From NCBI GenBank assembly GCA_020445415.1, contig JAGRGP010000110.1:1-57447 (forward strand): DNA of 57,447 nucleotides. Reading direction: 5' to 3'. The translations under genes and the position numbers were made by a program. Shown piece after piece: positions 35,286 through 44,323 of this stretch (the first letter of the stretch is position 1; each line of letters opens with the position of its first letter). Under the pieces are notes generated by a model. That model had not been told where the DNA came from. It did no database searches and saw nothing but the letters and a program-made list of their open reading frames with translations. Source of the stretch: Gammaproteobacteria bacterium (lineage in GTDB: Bacteria > Pseudomonadota > Gammaproteobacteria > Chromatiales > Chromatiaceae).

Positions 35286-35301
35286 TGGCCTGGAAGTTGC
35301 T
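35286..35301 (+). promoter_or_regulatory. Sigma-54 promoter of antiporter gene
   Basis: TGGCCTGGAAGTTGCT, 15 of 16 match (C for A at position 5). It lies 398 bases before the start codon, so the mRNA would have an unusually long leader. Confidence 0.6.
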
Positions 35302-35345
35302 TTTACAATTAATGGTTTCTTGGGCAATAGGCCCAGGGATGAAAA

Positions 35346-35384
35346 GACAGGTCGGAAGTATCAAGGTGTTTCTTCGGACCTGTC
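35346..35384 (+). promoter_or_regulatory. Stem-loop in antiporter leader
   Basis: GACAGGTCGGAAG (35346-35358) pairs with CTTCGGACCTGTC (35372-35384) with one mismatch and a 13-base loop. It lies 45 bases after the expected start of the sigma-54 transcript. No T-run follows, so regulation through RNA structure or mRNA stability is possible, but no known riboswitch is recognised. Confidence 0.5.
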
Positions 35385-35698
35385 CTAGCGTATTGATGGC
35401 AATGCCGAAGTGTTTACTTTAGGTTGGATCCCTGCTCGTAATGCCAGACCTGCCGACCCCCGTCGTAATAGCATGAGTTACGGGCAGTGAAAACAAATCG
35501 CCTTGAGACTCTGCGGGGGTATAGAGGGGCGGCATTGACCGGTCGATTAGAACGAGTAGAGAGAAGTCTACTGCGAAAATTACAGCTCGACAGTGTGGGA
35601 TCCGTTACCGAACTTACGGCATAACTGAATACCCGGTGCATTACAAGTTAGCCGGAGTGCCGATCGTTGTATGCAAATATGAGTAGGGAGGGCCGACA

Positions 35699-37042
35699 AT
35701 GAACAGTGTATGGTGGTTTCTGCTGGTTGGCGGGTTACTGCTGGTGATGGGCCTCCACTCCTCCATCATCAAACGCCTTCCGATTACTTCGGCGATACTC
35801 TACCTCGTGGTTGGGCTGATCTTGGGGCCCACGCTGTTGGGTACCTTTCACTTCAATCCATTGGAACAGTCGGGACTGCTAGAGGTGCTGACCGAAGTGG
35901 TGGTATTGATATCGTTGTTTTCCGCTGGTGTGAAGATGCCTGTCCCTGTATCCCTGCCACGTTGGCGTACACCGATTATATTGGCGACTGTATCTATGGC
36001 TATTACGGTCGGATTGGTCACCGCGTACGCCTACTATCTACTCGGATTGCCGCTAGGTGCGGCCGTTTTACTCGGCGCCATCGTCGCACCGACCGATCCG
36101 GTGCTTGCTACAGATGTACAAATTCGACATCCAGGTGACCGTGATCGGTTGCGCTTCTACTTGACCTGTGAAGCAGGAATGAATGACGGCACCGCTTTCC
36201 CACTGGTGATGCTCGGACTGGGGCTGCTCGGTCTGCACGAGCTGGGTGAGTTCGGTGTTGGTTGGATGATGTTCGAGGTGCTTTGGGCTACCGCGGCAGG
36301 TATTGGCACCGGGGTTGTTCTGGGCTGGTTACTCGGCATCCTAAGTTATCGGCTACGTACCAAATCGGGCGGAGAGGAATTGATGGACGATTTTCTCGGA
36401 CTCGGACTCATTGCGGTGGTGTATGGTGTTAGTGAGCTTATCGAAGCCTGGGGTTTCCTTGCGGTCTTCTTCGCCGCGGTTTCCCTGCGCCAGACCGAGC
36501 ACAATTTGATCCGCGCCACGGAAGTGGAGTGCTGTGCACCGGAACCGGAAAATCCGCATATGCTGAGCACAACCGGCGATAAAGGTCAGCCGCCGCTGCC
36601 GACTGTCAGCGAAGGATCGTTGATCTTCAAGGAGCATATGGAAAGATTGTCGGAATTGCTGTTGGTACTGCTGGTAGGCGGCTCGCTGTTTATCGACTCC
36701 TGGAGCTGGCGGGCTGTCGGCTTAACCCTATTCCTGTTTCTGGCTGTGCGCCCAATTAGTGTACTGATGGGATTATCCGGTTCATCCGTGCCCTGGAAAA
36801 TTCGTGGATTGGTGGCTTGGTTCGGTGTCCGTGGCATAGGCTCGCTCTACTATCTGATGTATGCCATACAGCACGGCCTTCCCGAAGGCATTGCGCTGGA
36901 GATCCTCCATTTGACATTGATCGTGGTGACACTCTCCATTCTGATCCATGGTGTTAGCGCGACGCCGCTGATGAACCGCTTTCGCGCCACGCCAGACCAA
37001 AGCAAAAAGGTGGGTGTGGATGTTGGGCCAACGGCAGATTAA
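35699..37042 (+). CDS. Na+/H+ (CPA1-type) antiporter
   Basis: 447 residues, start supported by AGGGAGGGCC. About 12 membrane segments. The cation-site motifs are clear: GAIVAPTDPVLATDVQ near 125-140 and EAGMNDGTAFPLV near 157-169, where N-D is the CPA1 ion-binding pair. A hydrophilic loop (about 280-310) separates the last helices. It should exchange Na+ or K+ for protons across the inner membrane. HK2 and RR2 sit on either side and face it, and a sigma-54 promoter precedes it, so it is probably their target. Confidence 0.92.
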   Translation: MNSVWWFLLVGGLLLVMGLHSSIIKRLPITSAILYLVVGLILGPTLLGTFHFNPLEQSGLLEVLTEVVVLISLFSAGVKMPVPVSLPRWRTPIILATVSMAITVGLVTAYAYYLLGLPLGAAVLLGAIVAPTDPVLATDVQIRHPGDRDRLRFYLTCEAGMNDGTAFPLVMLGLGLLGLHELGEFGVGWMMFEVLWATAAGIGTGVVLGWLLGILSYRLRTKSGGEELMDDFLGLGLIAVVYGVSELIEAWGFLAVFFAAVSLRQTEHNLIRATEVECCAPEPENPHMLSTTGDKGQPPLPTVSEGSLIFKEHMERLSELLLVLLVGGSLFIDSWSWRAVGLTLFLFLAVRPISVLMGLSGSSVPWKIRGLVAWFGVRGIGSLYYLMYAIQHGLPEGIALEILHLTLIVVTLSILIHGVSATPLMNRFRATPDQSKKVGVDVGPTAD

Positions 37043-37051
37043 CGCAGACTC

Positions 37052-38443
37052 TTAGATTTTCGGCTCGGGATCCAAGCCATGCTTTTCGATTCGGTAGCGT
37101 AATGTCTGCCGACTGATACCGAGAAGCTTAGCTGCCTTGGTGACATTGCCCTGCTGTCTAAAGAGTGATTCTTCAATCAGGCGGCGTTCCATCTGATCAA
37201 GTGAGATGCTTCCATCAAGGGGAAAAAAGATTCCGTTCTCATCCCTATGAGGTTGCCGTTGCGGCGCTGTATTTAACTGCAACCACCTTGCTTCAAGGGT
37301 CGGTCCCCGAGATAACAGCACGCAGCGTTCGATTACATTGCGCAATTCTCGGACATTGCCGGGCCATGAGTAGGACTTCAACTGGGTCCAAACATCCTGT
37401 GGAATGTGGGTGATTCCGGTTTGGGCTCGTTCATTGAATTCGTCGACGAAGCCTTTGACCAACTCTTCCAGATCTTCAGGTCGATCAGCGATACTGGGAA
37501 GTTCAATCTGGAATACACTGAGCCTATGAAAGAGATCGCTACGGAAACGCTTATCGGCGACTTCTGCCTCTAGATCGCGGTTGGTGGCCGAAATGATCTG
37601 TACGTCGATGTTGATTTCCTGATTGCCGGCCACGCGGCGTATCTTGCGATCCTCAACTGCCTTGAGCAGCTTCGCTTGAAGCGCCAAGTCCATCTCGGCG
37701 ATCTCATCGAGAAACAGGGTGCCACCGTCTGCCTGTTCGAACAGTCCCTCACGCCGTCCCTTGGCACCGGTGAATGCCCCGGCTTCATGGCCGAACAGCT
37801 CCGACTCCAGCAGCTCGCCGGGCAGTGCGGCACAGTTTACTTCCACCATCGGGCCTGCGGCGCGGGGCCCGGCGTAGTGCAGTATCCTCGCGACCAGACC
37901 TTTGCCGGTACCGGTATCGCCACGCAACACCAGAGCGCTGATGTTCGTCTGTGCGATCTGCTGAACAATCTGACGGATCTCGACAATACGGTCGCTGTGG
38001 CCGATCAACCGCTCTATGCCGTATCTTGCTGCCCTGCTGGCAACTTCGTTCGACAGGCGCCGTTGCGCCCGCGCACTGCGAGTAGCACGCTGGATGGCCA
38101 TATCCAGACGAGCGTCGTCTACGGGCTTTTCGAGAAAATCATGCGCACCGAGTTTGAGTGCCCTTACTGAATCCGAAATACTCCCGTATGCGGTTAACAG
38201 AATCCATTCACCGATCGGTTGGTTCTGTTGCTTCAGCCCCTCCAGCAGATCGAGGCAGTTACCATCGGGCAGAATCATGTCTGCCAGCACCACCAACGGC
38301 CTCAGCAGTTTGTCGTGGAGTTGATGACGGGCGCTGCGCACATCGTTGACCAGAATGACTTCCCAGCCCTGCTTGACGAAACGCCGCCGCATCTCGACTC
38401 CGAGTAAGGGTTCATCTTCAATGATCAATAACGTGTTAGACAT
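37052..38443 (-). CDS. NtrC-type sigma-54 response regulator (RR2)
   Basis: 463 residues from the ATG at 38443; 19 codons of the longer frame are dropped. Receiver with E9/D10 and D55 ([10 protein letters not shown]), AAA+ domain with [14 protein letters not shown] and [12 protein letters not shown], and Fis-type helix-turn-helix with [15 protein letters not shown]. It equals RR1 in length and shares long identical stretches in all three domains, including nearly the whole recognition helix, so the two probably bind the same sites. It is convergent with the antiporter (9-base gap). Confidence 0.94.
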   Translation of the reverse strand: MSNTLLIIEDEPLLGVEMRRRFVKQGWEVILVNDVRSARHQLHDKLLRPLVVLADMILPDGNCLDLLEGLKQQNQPIGEWILLTAYGSISDSVRALKLGAHDFLEKPVDDARLDMAIQRATRSARAQRRLSNEVASRAARYGIERLIGHSDRIVEIRQIVQQIAQTNISALVLRGDTGTGKGLVARILHYAGPRAAGPMVEVNCAALPGELLESELFGHEAGAFTGAKGRREGLFEQADGGTLFLDEIAEMDLALQAKLLKAVEDRKIRRVAGNQEINIDVQIISATNRDLEAEVADKRFRSDLFHRLSVFQIELPSIADRPEDLEELVKGFVDEFNERAQTGITHIPQDVWTQLKSYSWPGNVRELRNVIERCVLLSRGPTLEARWLQLNTAPQRQPHRDENGIFFPLDGSISLDQMERRLIEESLFRQQGNVTKAAKLLGISRQTLRYRIEKHGLDPEPKI

Positions 38444-38842
38444 GGGGGATATGAAGATTCCGGTATCCAAGTTTACGGGCCCGCTGGTTAGCGACCGCAA
38501 AAATTCGATTAGCCTGTGAATGCAGTGTACTTTATCCCTTGTGCTGCCGGTTATACAATTGTTCGGGCGTTGCTGTATATTTTTCCAGGGCCGGTAGCGC
38601 AGTCTCTTGGTACACCGGGTTGATGGGAAAATCCGGCTTTTACTTCAGTTACCCCATTCGAAAAAGGTCGGTTTACAATCGTCACTGGCGGCGCTGGAAA
38701 TCCAACTTACGGGGCTGGTCAGGCCCGGGTGGGAGACCTCGTCTATTTGAAGATCAATGATCCGGTGGTAGATAACTTAGCAGGATACTGCTCAAATGCT
38801 GGGTTTGGCGACCTAACAATTACTTGCTATGGGGTGAGAGAA
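38444..38842. other. Intergenic interval, nothing recognised
   Basis: 399 bases between divergent RR2 and a hypothetical gene. No sigma-54 match with correct spacing, repeat or RNA gene is visible. Confidence 0.45.
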
Positions 38843-39334
38843 ATGCCAGAAAGATGGTTGCAGATAAAAGGCGATCCCTCGATACGCGCGCAGTTGTTTC
38901 AGCAACAACGAGTAGAAAGCTTATTTGATACTGAAATTGATCACGTCCACGAAATCGTGTACGCGTTGTTGGTCAATAAAGGTGTGTTTCATACCAAGAT
39001 ACACTATTCATCAAGTCAGCTGACATGTTGGTTTGCTAGAGATCCATTTGTATACGAGAAGTATATACGAGAGGAGGTGCTCGCAAACGGATTTGTGGAC
39101 CGTTTTCCGGACACCGATCACGCGGGTAGAAAACTATCACTTAACGAACACGAGCTTTCCCTGATTTTTGCAGAGTTCAAGCGACTGAGATTAAGCGACG
39201 AGACGGTTTATCTTAGAAACGCGGCAGTAAATCTGATCAATGGGATGATAAACATGTCGTTTTCTTGTGATGGTACCCATTATATTGATCAAAAGACATT
39301 TCTTAGCAAACTCGAAAACTTCGAAACCGGCTAA
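38843..39334 (+). CDS. Hypothetical cytoplasmic protein
   Basis: 163 residues from the ATG at 38843, preceded by GGGGTGAGAG; a GTG at 38729 would add 38 residues. No signal or membrane segment. Mixed charged/aromatic content, e.g. HEIVYALLVNKGVFHTKIHYSSSQLTCWFARDP and EFKRLRLSDETVYLRNA. No family recognised. AT content is higher than in its neighbours, and a transposase remnant follows, so recent acquisition is possible. Confidence 0.6.
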   Translation: MPERWLQIKGDPSIRAQLFQQQRVESLFDTEIDHVHEIVYALLVNKGVFHTKIHYSSSQLTCWFARDPFVYEKYIREEVLANGFVDRFPDTDHAGRKLSLNEHELSLIFAEFKRLRLSDETVYLRNAAVNLINGMINMSFSCDGTHYIDQKTFLSKLENFETG

Positions 39335-39735
39335 CCTGGATGTCGCACCCGTATCCCAGCTACTGGGTTGTTAGGTATTGTCAGATTTTTGCGCAGGCAT
39401 TTAGATTCCGTTAGGGGAGGTTGGCCTCAGAATTTGGGCGTATTATCCCCTTTTCATTGTTTATCGTCGTGCTGGGTCAGCACTCAAAACCGGTTTTCTC
39501 AGCTTGAGGGGTGACCGTACAAAGTTTTCCTAATGGGGTTAGGGCTACCACCTTTTGCCCAGTCTATCTTTTGAATGTCCTGCGGCAATCCCTCAATTTT
39601 CGACCAGCCACACAGATCATGTGGCACAGCCAGCTGATTGCCGTGAAACCGCTGTTCTGCACCACGTTGAAAGAAAGACATCGGTCGGCTCTGTAATCTT
39701 TGATCAACGCCTATATTCTCTCACTCGAGGGGGAG
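39335..39735. other. Intergenic interval beside transposase remnant
   Basis: 401 bases. A 60-codon minus-strand frame (39499-39681) could be displaced from a mobile element, but it shows no recognisable motif. No terminal inverted repeats were found. Confidence 0.4.
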
Positions 39736-40056
39736 TTATACAGGGGACTTTTCTGACACTCGTGCTTCGATCCCATAGTTTTTAAGCGCTTTGGCATCTG
39801 GATCTTCCTCCGGACGCTCCACCATACTGTCTATATTGGCATCCGCGTCGATGAGCGATGCATCCGAAATATGTTTCTTGCCAGTTACCAAAACAGCCTT
39901 TGCCTATTTTTTAATGAAGTGTCCAAAGATTTGTGGAAAGTCTGTTCTCCAAAGCGCTGGCGGATTCTGGTTAGCGATGCATGGTCAGGAATTTGACCAC
40001 CGAGATTAAGCTCGCCTGAACCAGCGATATGCTAGGTTCAAAAAGAGTATCGGCAT
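39736..40056 (-). pseudogene. Transposase remnant (IS1182/IS5-like)
   Basis: Minus-strand reading in three frames gives NLAYRWF, then LGGQIPDHASLTRIRQRFGEQTF, then VTGKKHISDASLIDADANID and a stop. This is the order of segments in DDE transposases of the IS1182/IS5 kind: RWF-x-L, IPDHS/T-L-R-R, GKH-S-DA-LI-A-A. At least two frameshifts separate them, and the 5' start, catalytic C-terminal half and terminal repeats are missing. It is a decayed fragment without activity. Family-level assignment within DDE elements is tentative. Confidence 0.75.
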
Positions 40057-40058
40057 CT

Positions 40059-40077
40059 GCCTCGGCCCCCCCGAGGC
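40059..40077 (-). terminator. Hairpin after DUF47 gene, probable terminator
   Basis: GCCTCGG-5-CCGAGGC, a 7-bp stem with a 5-base loop, 16 bases after the stop of the DUF47 gene. No strong T-run follows. Confidence 0.6.
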
Positions 40078-40092
40078 GGGTGCGTTATGAAT

Positions 40093-40752
40093 CTAGAGAA
40101 CTCGCTTAATGGAATAGATAGCCAGCCAGTCACCCACGCCTTCAGCCTCGTCGGCCAGATTATCTATCTTGTCCACGAAGTAGCGCAGGTGCATCTTTTC
40201 GTTGAGTGTGAGCTCCGAGCTGAAGATACTCCGCTTCAGCCGAGTCGATATCTGATCACTCTCTTCCTCGTGTAAACCAACATGCTCGAGATGCTTGCGC
40301 GCAGCATCGATATTCCGGAAGAAAGCCCGGGAGGCCATAACCGCCGACTCCATTGTCTTGACCGCACTGGAGACGAGGAGTTTGAAATCCGCCTTATAGG
40401 CATTGCCGAACACCGGTTTTTCAACGATGAGGGCGAGAAAGATATCCTCCGTCAATCCCAGCAGAAAATTCAGATCTTCGAGCAGGCTCAATACATCGCC
40501 ACGGGAGTCGGGGATGAGCATTTTGGTATACAATTGGGTTTCGATTAACTGGCGTAACCGGTTCCCTTCCTGTTCCAGCCTCCGCATCTGTTCCACTTGC
40601 TCCACACACTTGTCGGTGAGACCGGTTTCTACGAAAGTGGTAGCGTATTTTTTAAATTGTCTCCCGCCTTCCGAGATGTGATCGAGAAAATCATCGATCA
40701 TTACCTCCACTTTCTTGGTCTTGCCGAACAAACCTATCTTTATCGTCTTCAT
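40093..40752 (-). CDS. DUF47/PhoU-like phosphate transport accessory protein (copy A)
   Basis: 219 residues, all helical. Opening MKTIKIGLFGKTKKVEVMIDDFLDHISEGG, a central LYTKMLIPDSRGDVLSLLEDLNFLLGLTEDI and late RYFVDKIDNLADEAEGVGDWLAIYSIKR are the DUF47 (TIGR00153-like) pattern, related to PhoU. Such proteins accompany PiT transporters and are thought to control them. It lies 357 bases downstream of the transporter gene, and copy B precedes the transporter. Confidence 0.92.
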   Translation of the reverse strand: MKTIKIGLFGKTKKVEVMIDDFLDHISEGGRQFKKYATTFVETGLTDKCVEQVEQMRRLEQEGNRLRQLIETQLYTKMLIPDSRGDVLSLLEDLNFLLGLTEDIFLALIVEKPVFGNAYKADFKLLVSSAVKTMESAVMASRAFFRNIDAARKHLEHVGLHEEESDQISTRLKRSIFSSELTLNEKMHLRYFVDKIDNLADEAEGVGDWLAIYSIKRVL

Positions 40753-41109
40753 TTCAACCGACCTTATTCCTGGTCTTTGGTGGATCGTGGGATCTGGCGC
40801 CGGACTGGCACAGCTGGGTGCCAGGGCGGAGGGACAATGCCAGCCATCGTTCGCACTGCCGAGCCCAGATGGGCTAGGACCGACCAGAACCGTGATAGAT
40901 CAGAACCCCTCACCAACCCAGGGGATTGTCGTTGTTGAATATCGGCTATCGCAATCATAGTGTTCACTTCGGTTCCAACCGCCGCCACCAGGAATGAGGC
41001 GGAGTCAACAGACGGTGATAATCGTGGAGTTCCCGGCAGCAGCAATTACTAGCGCTTTTGTCGTGACTGATCGCTACCTTCCCGGCTAAGGAAATCACTT
41101 TACGCAACG
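40753..41109. other. Interval between PiT and DUF47 copy A
   Basis: 357 bases without a supported gene. A hairpin CTGGCAC-6-GTGCCAG at 40805-40824 lies 53 bases before the DUF47 start and may be an operator or leader structure. Two TGGCAC/GC pairs there have 11 instead of 10 bases between cores and are not taken as sigma-54 promoters. Confidence 0.45.
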
Positions 41110-42615
41110 CTAGTCTCCGCTGGAAACCTGGGTACCCGACGCTTCGAAAAGGCCGTAGAGGTAAGCGAGCTGTTCTTTGAGATGCTGGTTGAACGGCTTG
41201 TTCAGCTTGTTGTCCTCTTTGCGTTTCCACTCGGTGCTCTGATCTGATAGGGCATCCGACAGTTGCCAGCGATGCTGAAACTGTCGGCCCGTTAGCCGTT
41301 TCACGGCTGCTGCTTGGCCCGCAGTCAGGTAGTCCCTGTCCAGATTCTGCAGCGCGACTTCAGAAACATGCAGGGGAAACAGTTCTGCGGCAGTGATGAT
41401 CCGGTCCTCCGTTTCACCGTCCAACATCATTTGCTCCCTTAACAGGTCACGGAAGCGCACGCCTCCGATGACCTCACGATCCTGCAACGAAGAGAACTTC
41501 TCCATCGCCACGCCCTCTTTCTCCAGGTGTGTGATCACCGCTTCCTCGAGTACATACCGCACCTCCTTATAGACTTCCTGGTTGAATACGTTCTGCAGGA
41601 AGAACAGGGCAATAAAACAGAGGATCGCTGCGATGATCGGTGTAGTGACCCAACCCGAAGCAATGCTGCCAAGGGATTTCCAGCGAATGCCCTTGCCACC
41701 CTTGAGCAGCCCGATACCGATCACTGCACCTACTACTGCCTGGGAACTGGAGACTGGGATAAGGGGTATGGTAGGCAGACCCTTGGAGGCCAGGAAGTGT
41801 TCCAGGGTGATGGAGGAGAAGAGAAACAACACAATAGACTGTGCAATGACCACCACCCATGCGGCGACGGGCGAGAGGGGCATCAGACCTTCACCAACCA
41901 TCATCATGACCCGCTTGGAGTAGGTGAACACACCCACACCGATAGCTATGGCACCCACCAAGAAGAGCTGCTGTACGGAACTGATGGTAGCTAGGTTGCC
42001 GATGCTGAAATCAGTAAACGGGGAGGAGCTGACGAACACCCCCATGACATTGCCAATATTGTTGGCACCAAGGCTGTAGGACCCGAACGCGCCTGCTACG
42101 ATCAAGCCCAGGCGAGTATAGAGATCGAGGCGCAACAAGTGCAAATTGGCCCATCCGATTGCTTTCACGGTCATTTTATAGAGTAGTGCGCCGAATACGG
42201 CACCCAGGATAGGACAAGCCACCCAGGTTCCTAGGATCTTGAATAGCGCCGACATATCGGTGATAGAGCCGCTGAACCAGTTCCAGCCGATGATGGCGCC
42301 CACCACCGCTTGCGTGGTGGATACCGGCAAGCTGGCTTTGGTCATCCAATAAACGGTCAGGGCGGCTGAGAAGGCCGCCATGAAGGCACCTGGCAGGGCG
42401 TTGAGAGAGCCGAGTTTACCCAGACCGTGAGCGGCACCGGCACCGCTGATTACAGCACCGAGGATCAGAAATACACTACAGATGGCGGCAGCGGTCGTGA
42501 AACGAATCATGCGGCTGCCAACCGCAGTACCGAACACGTTTGCGGCGTCGTTTGCGCCCAACGACCATCCAAGAAACAGACCACTGGAAAGGAAAATCAG
42601 TACGGTAAAGTCCAT
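41110..42615 (-). CDS. PiT family inorganic phosphate transporter with C-terminal cytoplasmic domain
   Basis: 501 residues. About ten membrane segments within 1-350. The two PiT signature repeats are GANDAANVFGTAVGS (about 21-35) and GANNIGNVMGVF (about 183-194), and each half also has PVSTTQAVVGA / PVSSSQAVVGA. It imports metal-phosphate with protons across the inner membrane. The last ~145 residues are hydrophilic and lie beyond the last helix, an extension not seen in E. coli PitA. It follows DUF47 copy B by 61 bases in one operon. Confidence 0.93.
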   Translation of the reverse strand: MDFTVLIFLSSGLFLGWSLGANDAANVFGTAVGSRMIRFTTAAAICSVFLILGAVISGAGAAHGLGKLGSLNALPGAFMAAFSAALTVYWMTKASLPVSTTQAVVGAIIGWNWFSGSITDMSALFKILGTWVACPILGAVFGALLYKMTVKAIGWANLHLLRLDLYTRLGLIVAGAFGSYSLGANNIGNVMGVFVSSSPFTDFSIGNLATISSVQQLFLVGAIAIGVGVFTYSKRVMMMVGEGLMPLSPVAAWVVVIAQSIVLFLFSSITLEHFLASKGLPTIPLIPVSSSQAVVGAVIGIGLLKGGKGIRWKSLGSIASGWVTTPIIAAILCFIALFFLQNVFNQEVYKEVRYVLEEAVITHLEKEGVAMEKFSSLQDREVIGGVRFRDLLREQMMLDGETEDRIITAAELFPLHVSEVALQNLDRDYLTAGQAAAVKRLTGRQFQHRWQLSDALSDQSTEWKRKEDNKLNKPFNQHLKEQLAYLYGLFEASGTQVSSGD

Positions 42616-42676
42616 ATCTCGCTCGTGAAGATGTCAGAGTCTTGTCTTTTGGCAGCGGCCTGCGTCGTATATTCGG

Positions 42677-43336
42677 TCACAGATCGCGCTTGATGGAGTA
42701 GATGGCCAGCCACTCGCCCACGTCCTCCGCTTCGTTGGCCAGGCTGTCGATTTTGTCCACGAAGTAGCGCAGGTGCATCTTCACGTCGAGACCGAGGTCC
42801 GATTCGAAGATGTCTCTTTTGAGACGGGTAGAGATCTGGTCGCACTCGTCTTCGTAGAAAGATATTTTGCCCTGGTGGTCGCGTACCGCCGCGATATTGC
42901 GGAAAAAGGCACGCCCAGCCAGAACCGCGGACTCAATGGTCTTCACTGCCGTGGCGACCAGCAGCTTGAAATCGTTCTTGAACGGTTCATTGATTACCGG
43001 GCTTTCCACGGTAAAGGCGAGGAAGATATCCTCGGTCAAACCCAAGAGAAAGTTCAGGTCCTCCAGCAGGCTCAGCACATCGCCGCGAAACTCTGGAATA
43101 AGCATCTCGGTATATAAATGGGTTTCGATAGTACGCCGCAGCTGGTTGCCCTCCCGCTCTAGCTCCCGCATCTGCGCCACCTTCTCCTCCCACCGCTCGC
43201 TGAGCCCAGAATCCACAAAGGCGGAGATACCGTGTTCGAACCTTAGTCCTCCCTCCGAGATTCGGTCGAGGAAATCGTCGATCATTCCCTCCATGGCTTT
43301 GGACTTCCCGAATAGTGCTAACTGATTGGCTGTCAT
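42677..43336 (-). CDS. DUF47/PhoU-like phosphate transport accessory protein (copy B)
   Basis: 219 residues from the ATG at 43336, the same length as copy A; a TTG three codons upstream is less likely. The same motifs occur: MIDDFLDRISEGG, LYTEMLIPEFRGDVLSLLEDLNFLLGLTEDIF and RYFVDKIDSLANEAEDVGEWLAIYSIKR. It is the first gene of the PiT operon. Two paralogues of equal length around one transporter suggest an internal duplication. A 90-bp block shared with the CHASE-kinase promoter lies 105 bases upstream. Confidence 0.92.
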   Translation of the reverse strand: MTANQLALFGKSKAMEGMIDDFLDRISEGGLRFEHGISAFVDSGLSERWEEKVAQMRELEREGNQLRRTIETHLYTEMLIPEFRGDVLSLLEDLNFLLGLTEDIFLAFTVESPVINEPFKNDFKLLVATAVKTIESAVLAGRAFFRNIAAVRDHQGKISFYEDECDQISTRLKRDIFESDLGLDVKMHLRYFVDKIDSLANEAEDVGEWLAIYSIKRDL

Positions 43337-43440
43337 GTCTTTCAAATACTCAGTTTGTAACTATTCAGCACCGCTGATCTCAATGTGTTCGTGGTGCCAG
43401 ATAGACGCTGTTTTTTGGGGTTTCCAAAGGAGAGAAGCTT

Positions 43441-43533
43441 GGCTCCTCCCTTTGACCACAAGCAAAAATTACATTCTTGGGTAGTGATCTAAATAGCTAC
43501 CTCAGTTTTTCAAGTCCTGGTAAGACTCGACCC
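43441..43533 (-). promoter_or_regulatory. Shared control block, copy 1 (PiT operon)
   Basis: Aligns with 48361-48444: 42 of the first 60 bases are identical without gaps, followed by TTTCAAG and ACTCGACCC with a short gap. AGTGATCT is fully conserved. Both copies precede leftward operons. A GG-N10-GC spacing occurs in both, but it resembles sigma-54 poorly. Confidence 0.65.
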
Positions 43534-43784
43534 GGTGACACACACTAAGGCCTTCCGGGAGAACGGCTGCGCAAACCAGCCACAGCCATCCGGGAATTCA
43601 AGGCACGTTATGTGAAATCACTTGAATACTGTCAGGGATACGGAGACTCCCCCCGGGTATACATCCGTAATACAGGCTTAAAGCCCGGTAAACGACCGCT
43701 AATAGGCTCGTCAGAAAAGGATCGGTGAGAGATCTGTATACTCTGCAGTGGCATCCCCGTTTCGCGACTGGATAGCTAAGGGTC

Positions 43785-44039
43785 TCAGGCGTTTCCCGTA
43801 ATCAACCTGTGAGAGGAACCGATCAGTGGTGCCTTACCAGCCTGTACGGGGTGTTCCGTCCCCTTTGCCTTTCTGGAGGTCGAATCACGGGACGCCGCTT
43901 CCAAGAACAGAGCGCAAGCCCCATAGAGGAATACCGCAATCAGCACGGCCAGTGAACCCTCATGTAGCCACGTCGGAGCCAACGCAAGCATGAGGTAGAA
44001 AATCAATAATTTGGCAGAAGGATTGTTTTGGGTATTCAT
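43785..44039 (-). CDS. Small membrane protein, unknown
   Basis: 84 residues from the ATG at 44039 (AAGGAG upstream). One or two membrane segments (about 10-45: LLIFYLMLALAPTWLHEGSLAVLIAVFLYGACALFL), then a hydrophilic, basic tail. No family recognised. It is 93 bases after a 48-codon gene that has a sigma-54 promoter, and the two are probably one transcription unit. Confidence 0.7.
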   Translation of the reverse strand: MNTQNNPSAKLLIFYLMLALAPTWLHEGSLAVLIAVFLYGACALFLEAASRDSTSRKAKGTEHPVQAGKAPLIGSSHRLITGNA

Positions 44040-44132
44040 CGGTTTACTCCTTAATAATGTCCTTGAATCACTCGAGGCGATTAGCCATGTAGTGAAGATC
44101 ATTCTGCGAGTCGCCACCAATAACCATATGAT

Positions 44133-44279
44133 TTAAGGAAGAAGTGTCATGGTAATGAGCACGCTCCCTAACAGCGACAATGAAACGTCTCTGATGAAAA
44201 ATTCCCCCAACACCAGAAGCAGCACGCCAGCAAGTACTGGAGCTATCTTATGGAACCAGCGTTTGAGACTCCGGCACAT
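44133..44279 (-). CDS. 48-residue membrane protein
   Basis: ATG at 44279 with a full GGAGGT six bases upstream. The peptide starts MCRSLKRWFHKIAPVLAGVL, followed by a hydrophobic stretch LLLVLGEFFIRDVSLSLLG and ends in TMTLLP. Basic residues at the N terminus and one or two short helices suggest an inner-membrane peptide. It lies 45 bases downstream of a 15/16 sigma-54 promoter, which strongly supports its reality. No homologue is recognised; function is unknown. Confidence 0.7.
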   Translation of the reverse strand: MCRSLKRWFHKIAPVLAGVLLLVLGEFFIRDVSLSLLGSVLITMTLLP

Positions 44280-44323
44280 TTGACCTCCACGCGTTGGGAT
44301 TGAATCGTTCTAATTAGGACATA

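Larger units (their letters stand above)
34993..35698. other. Divergent control region of HK2 and antiporter
   Basis: 706 bases with no supported gene. It holds the sigma-54 promoter at 35286 and the stem-loop at 35346. Palindrome-like GGTTTGCTTTACC (35243-35255) and GGTTTTGAAACG (35175-35186) lie 30-110 bp upstream of the promoter, but they match the enhancer motif only in part. Confidence 0.5.

Noticed and set aside
39499..39681. 60-codon minus-strand frame beside the transposase remnant as its C-terminus
   Set aside because: No similarity to transposase C-termini that I could recognise, and the order of segments does not fit.
40805..40824. TGGCAC...GTGC pair near DUF47 copy A as sigma-54 promoter
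   Set aside because: Spacing is one base too long on both strands; it is better explained as a hairpin.
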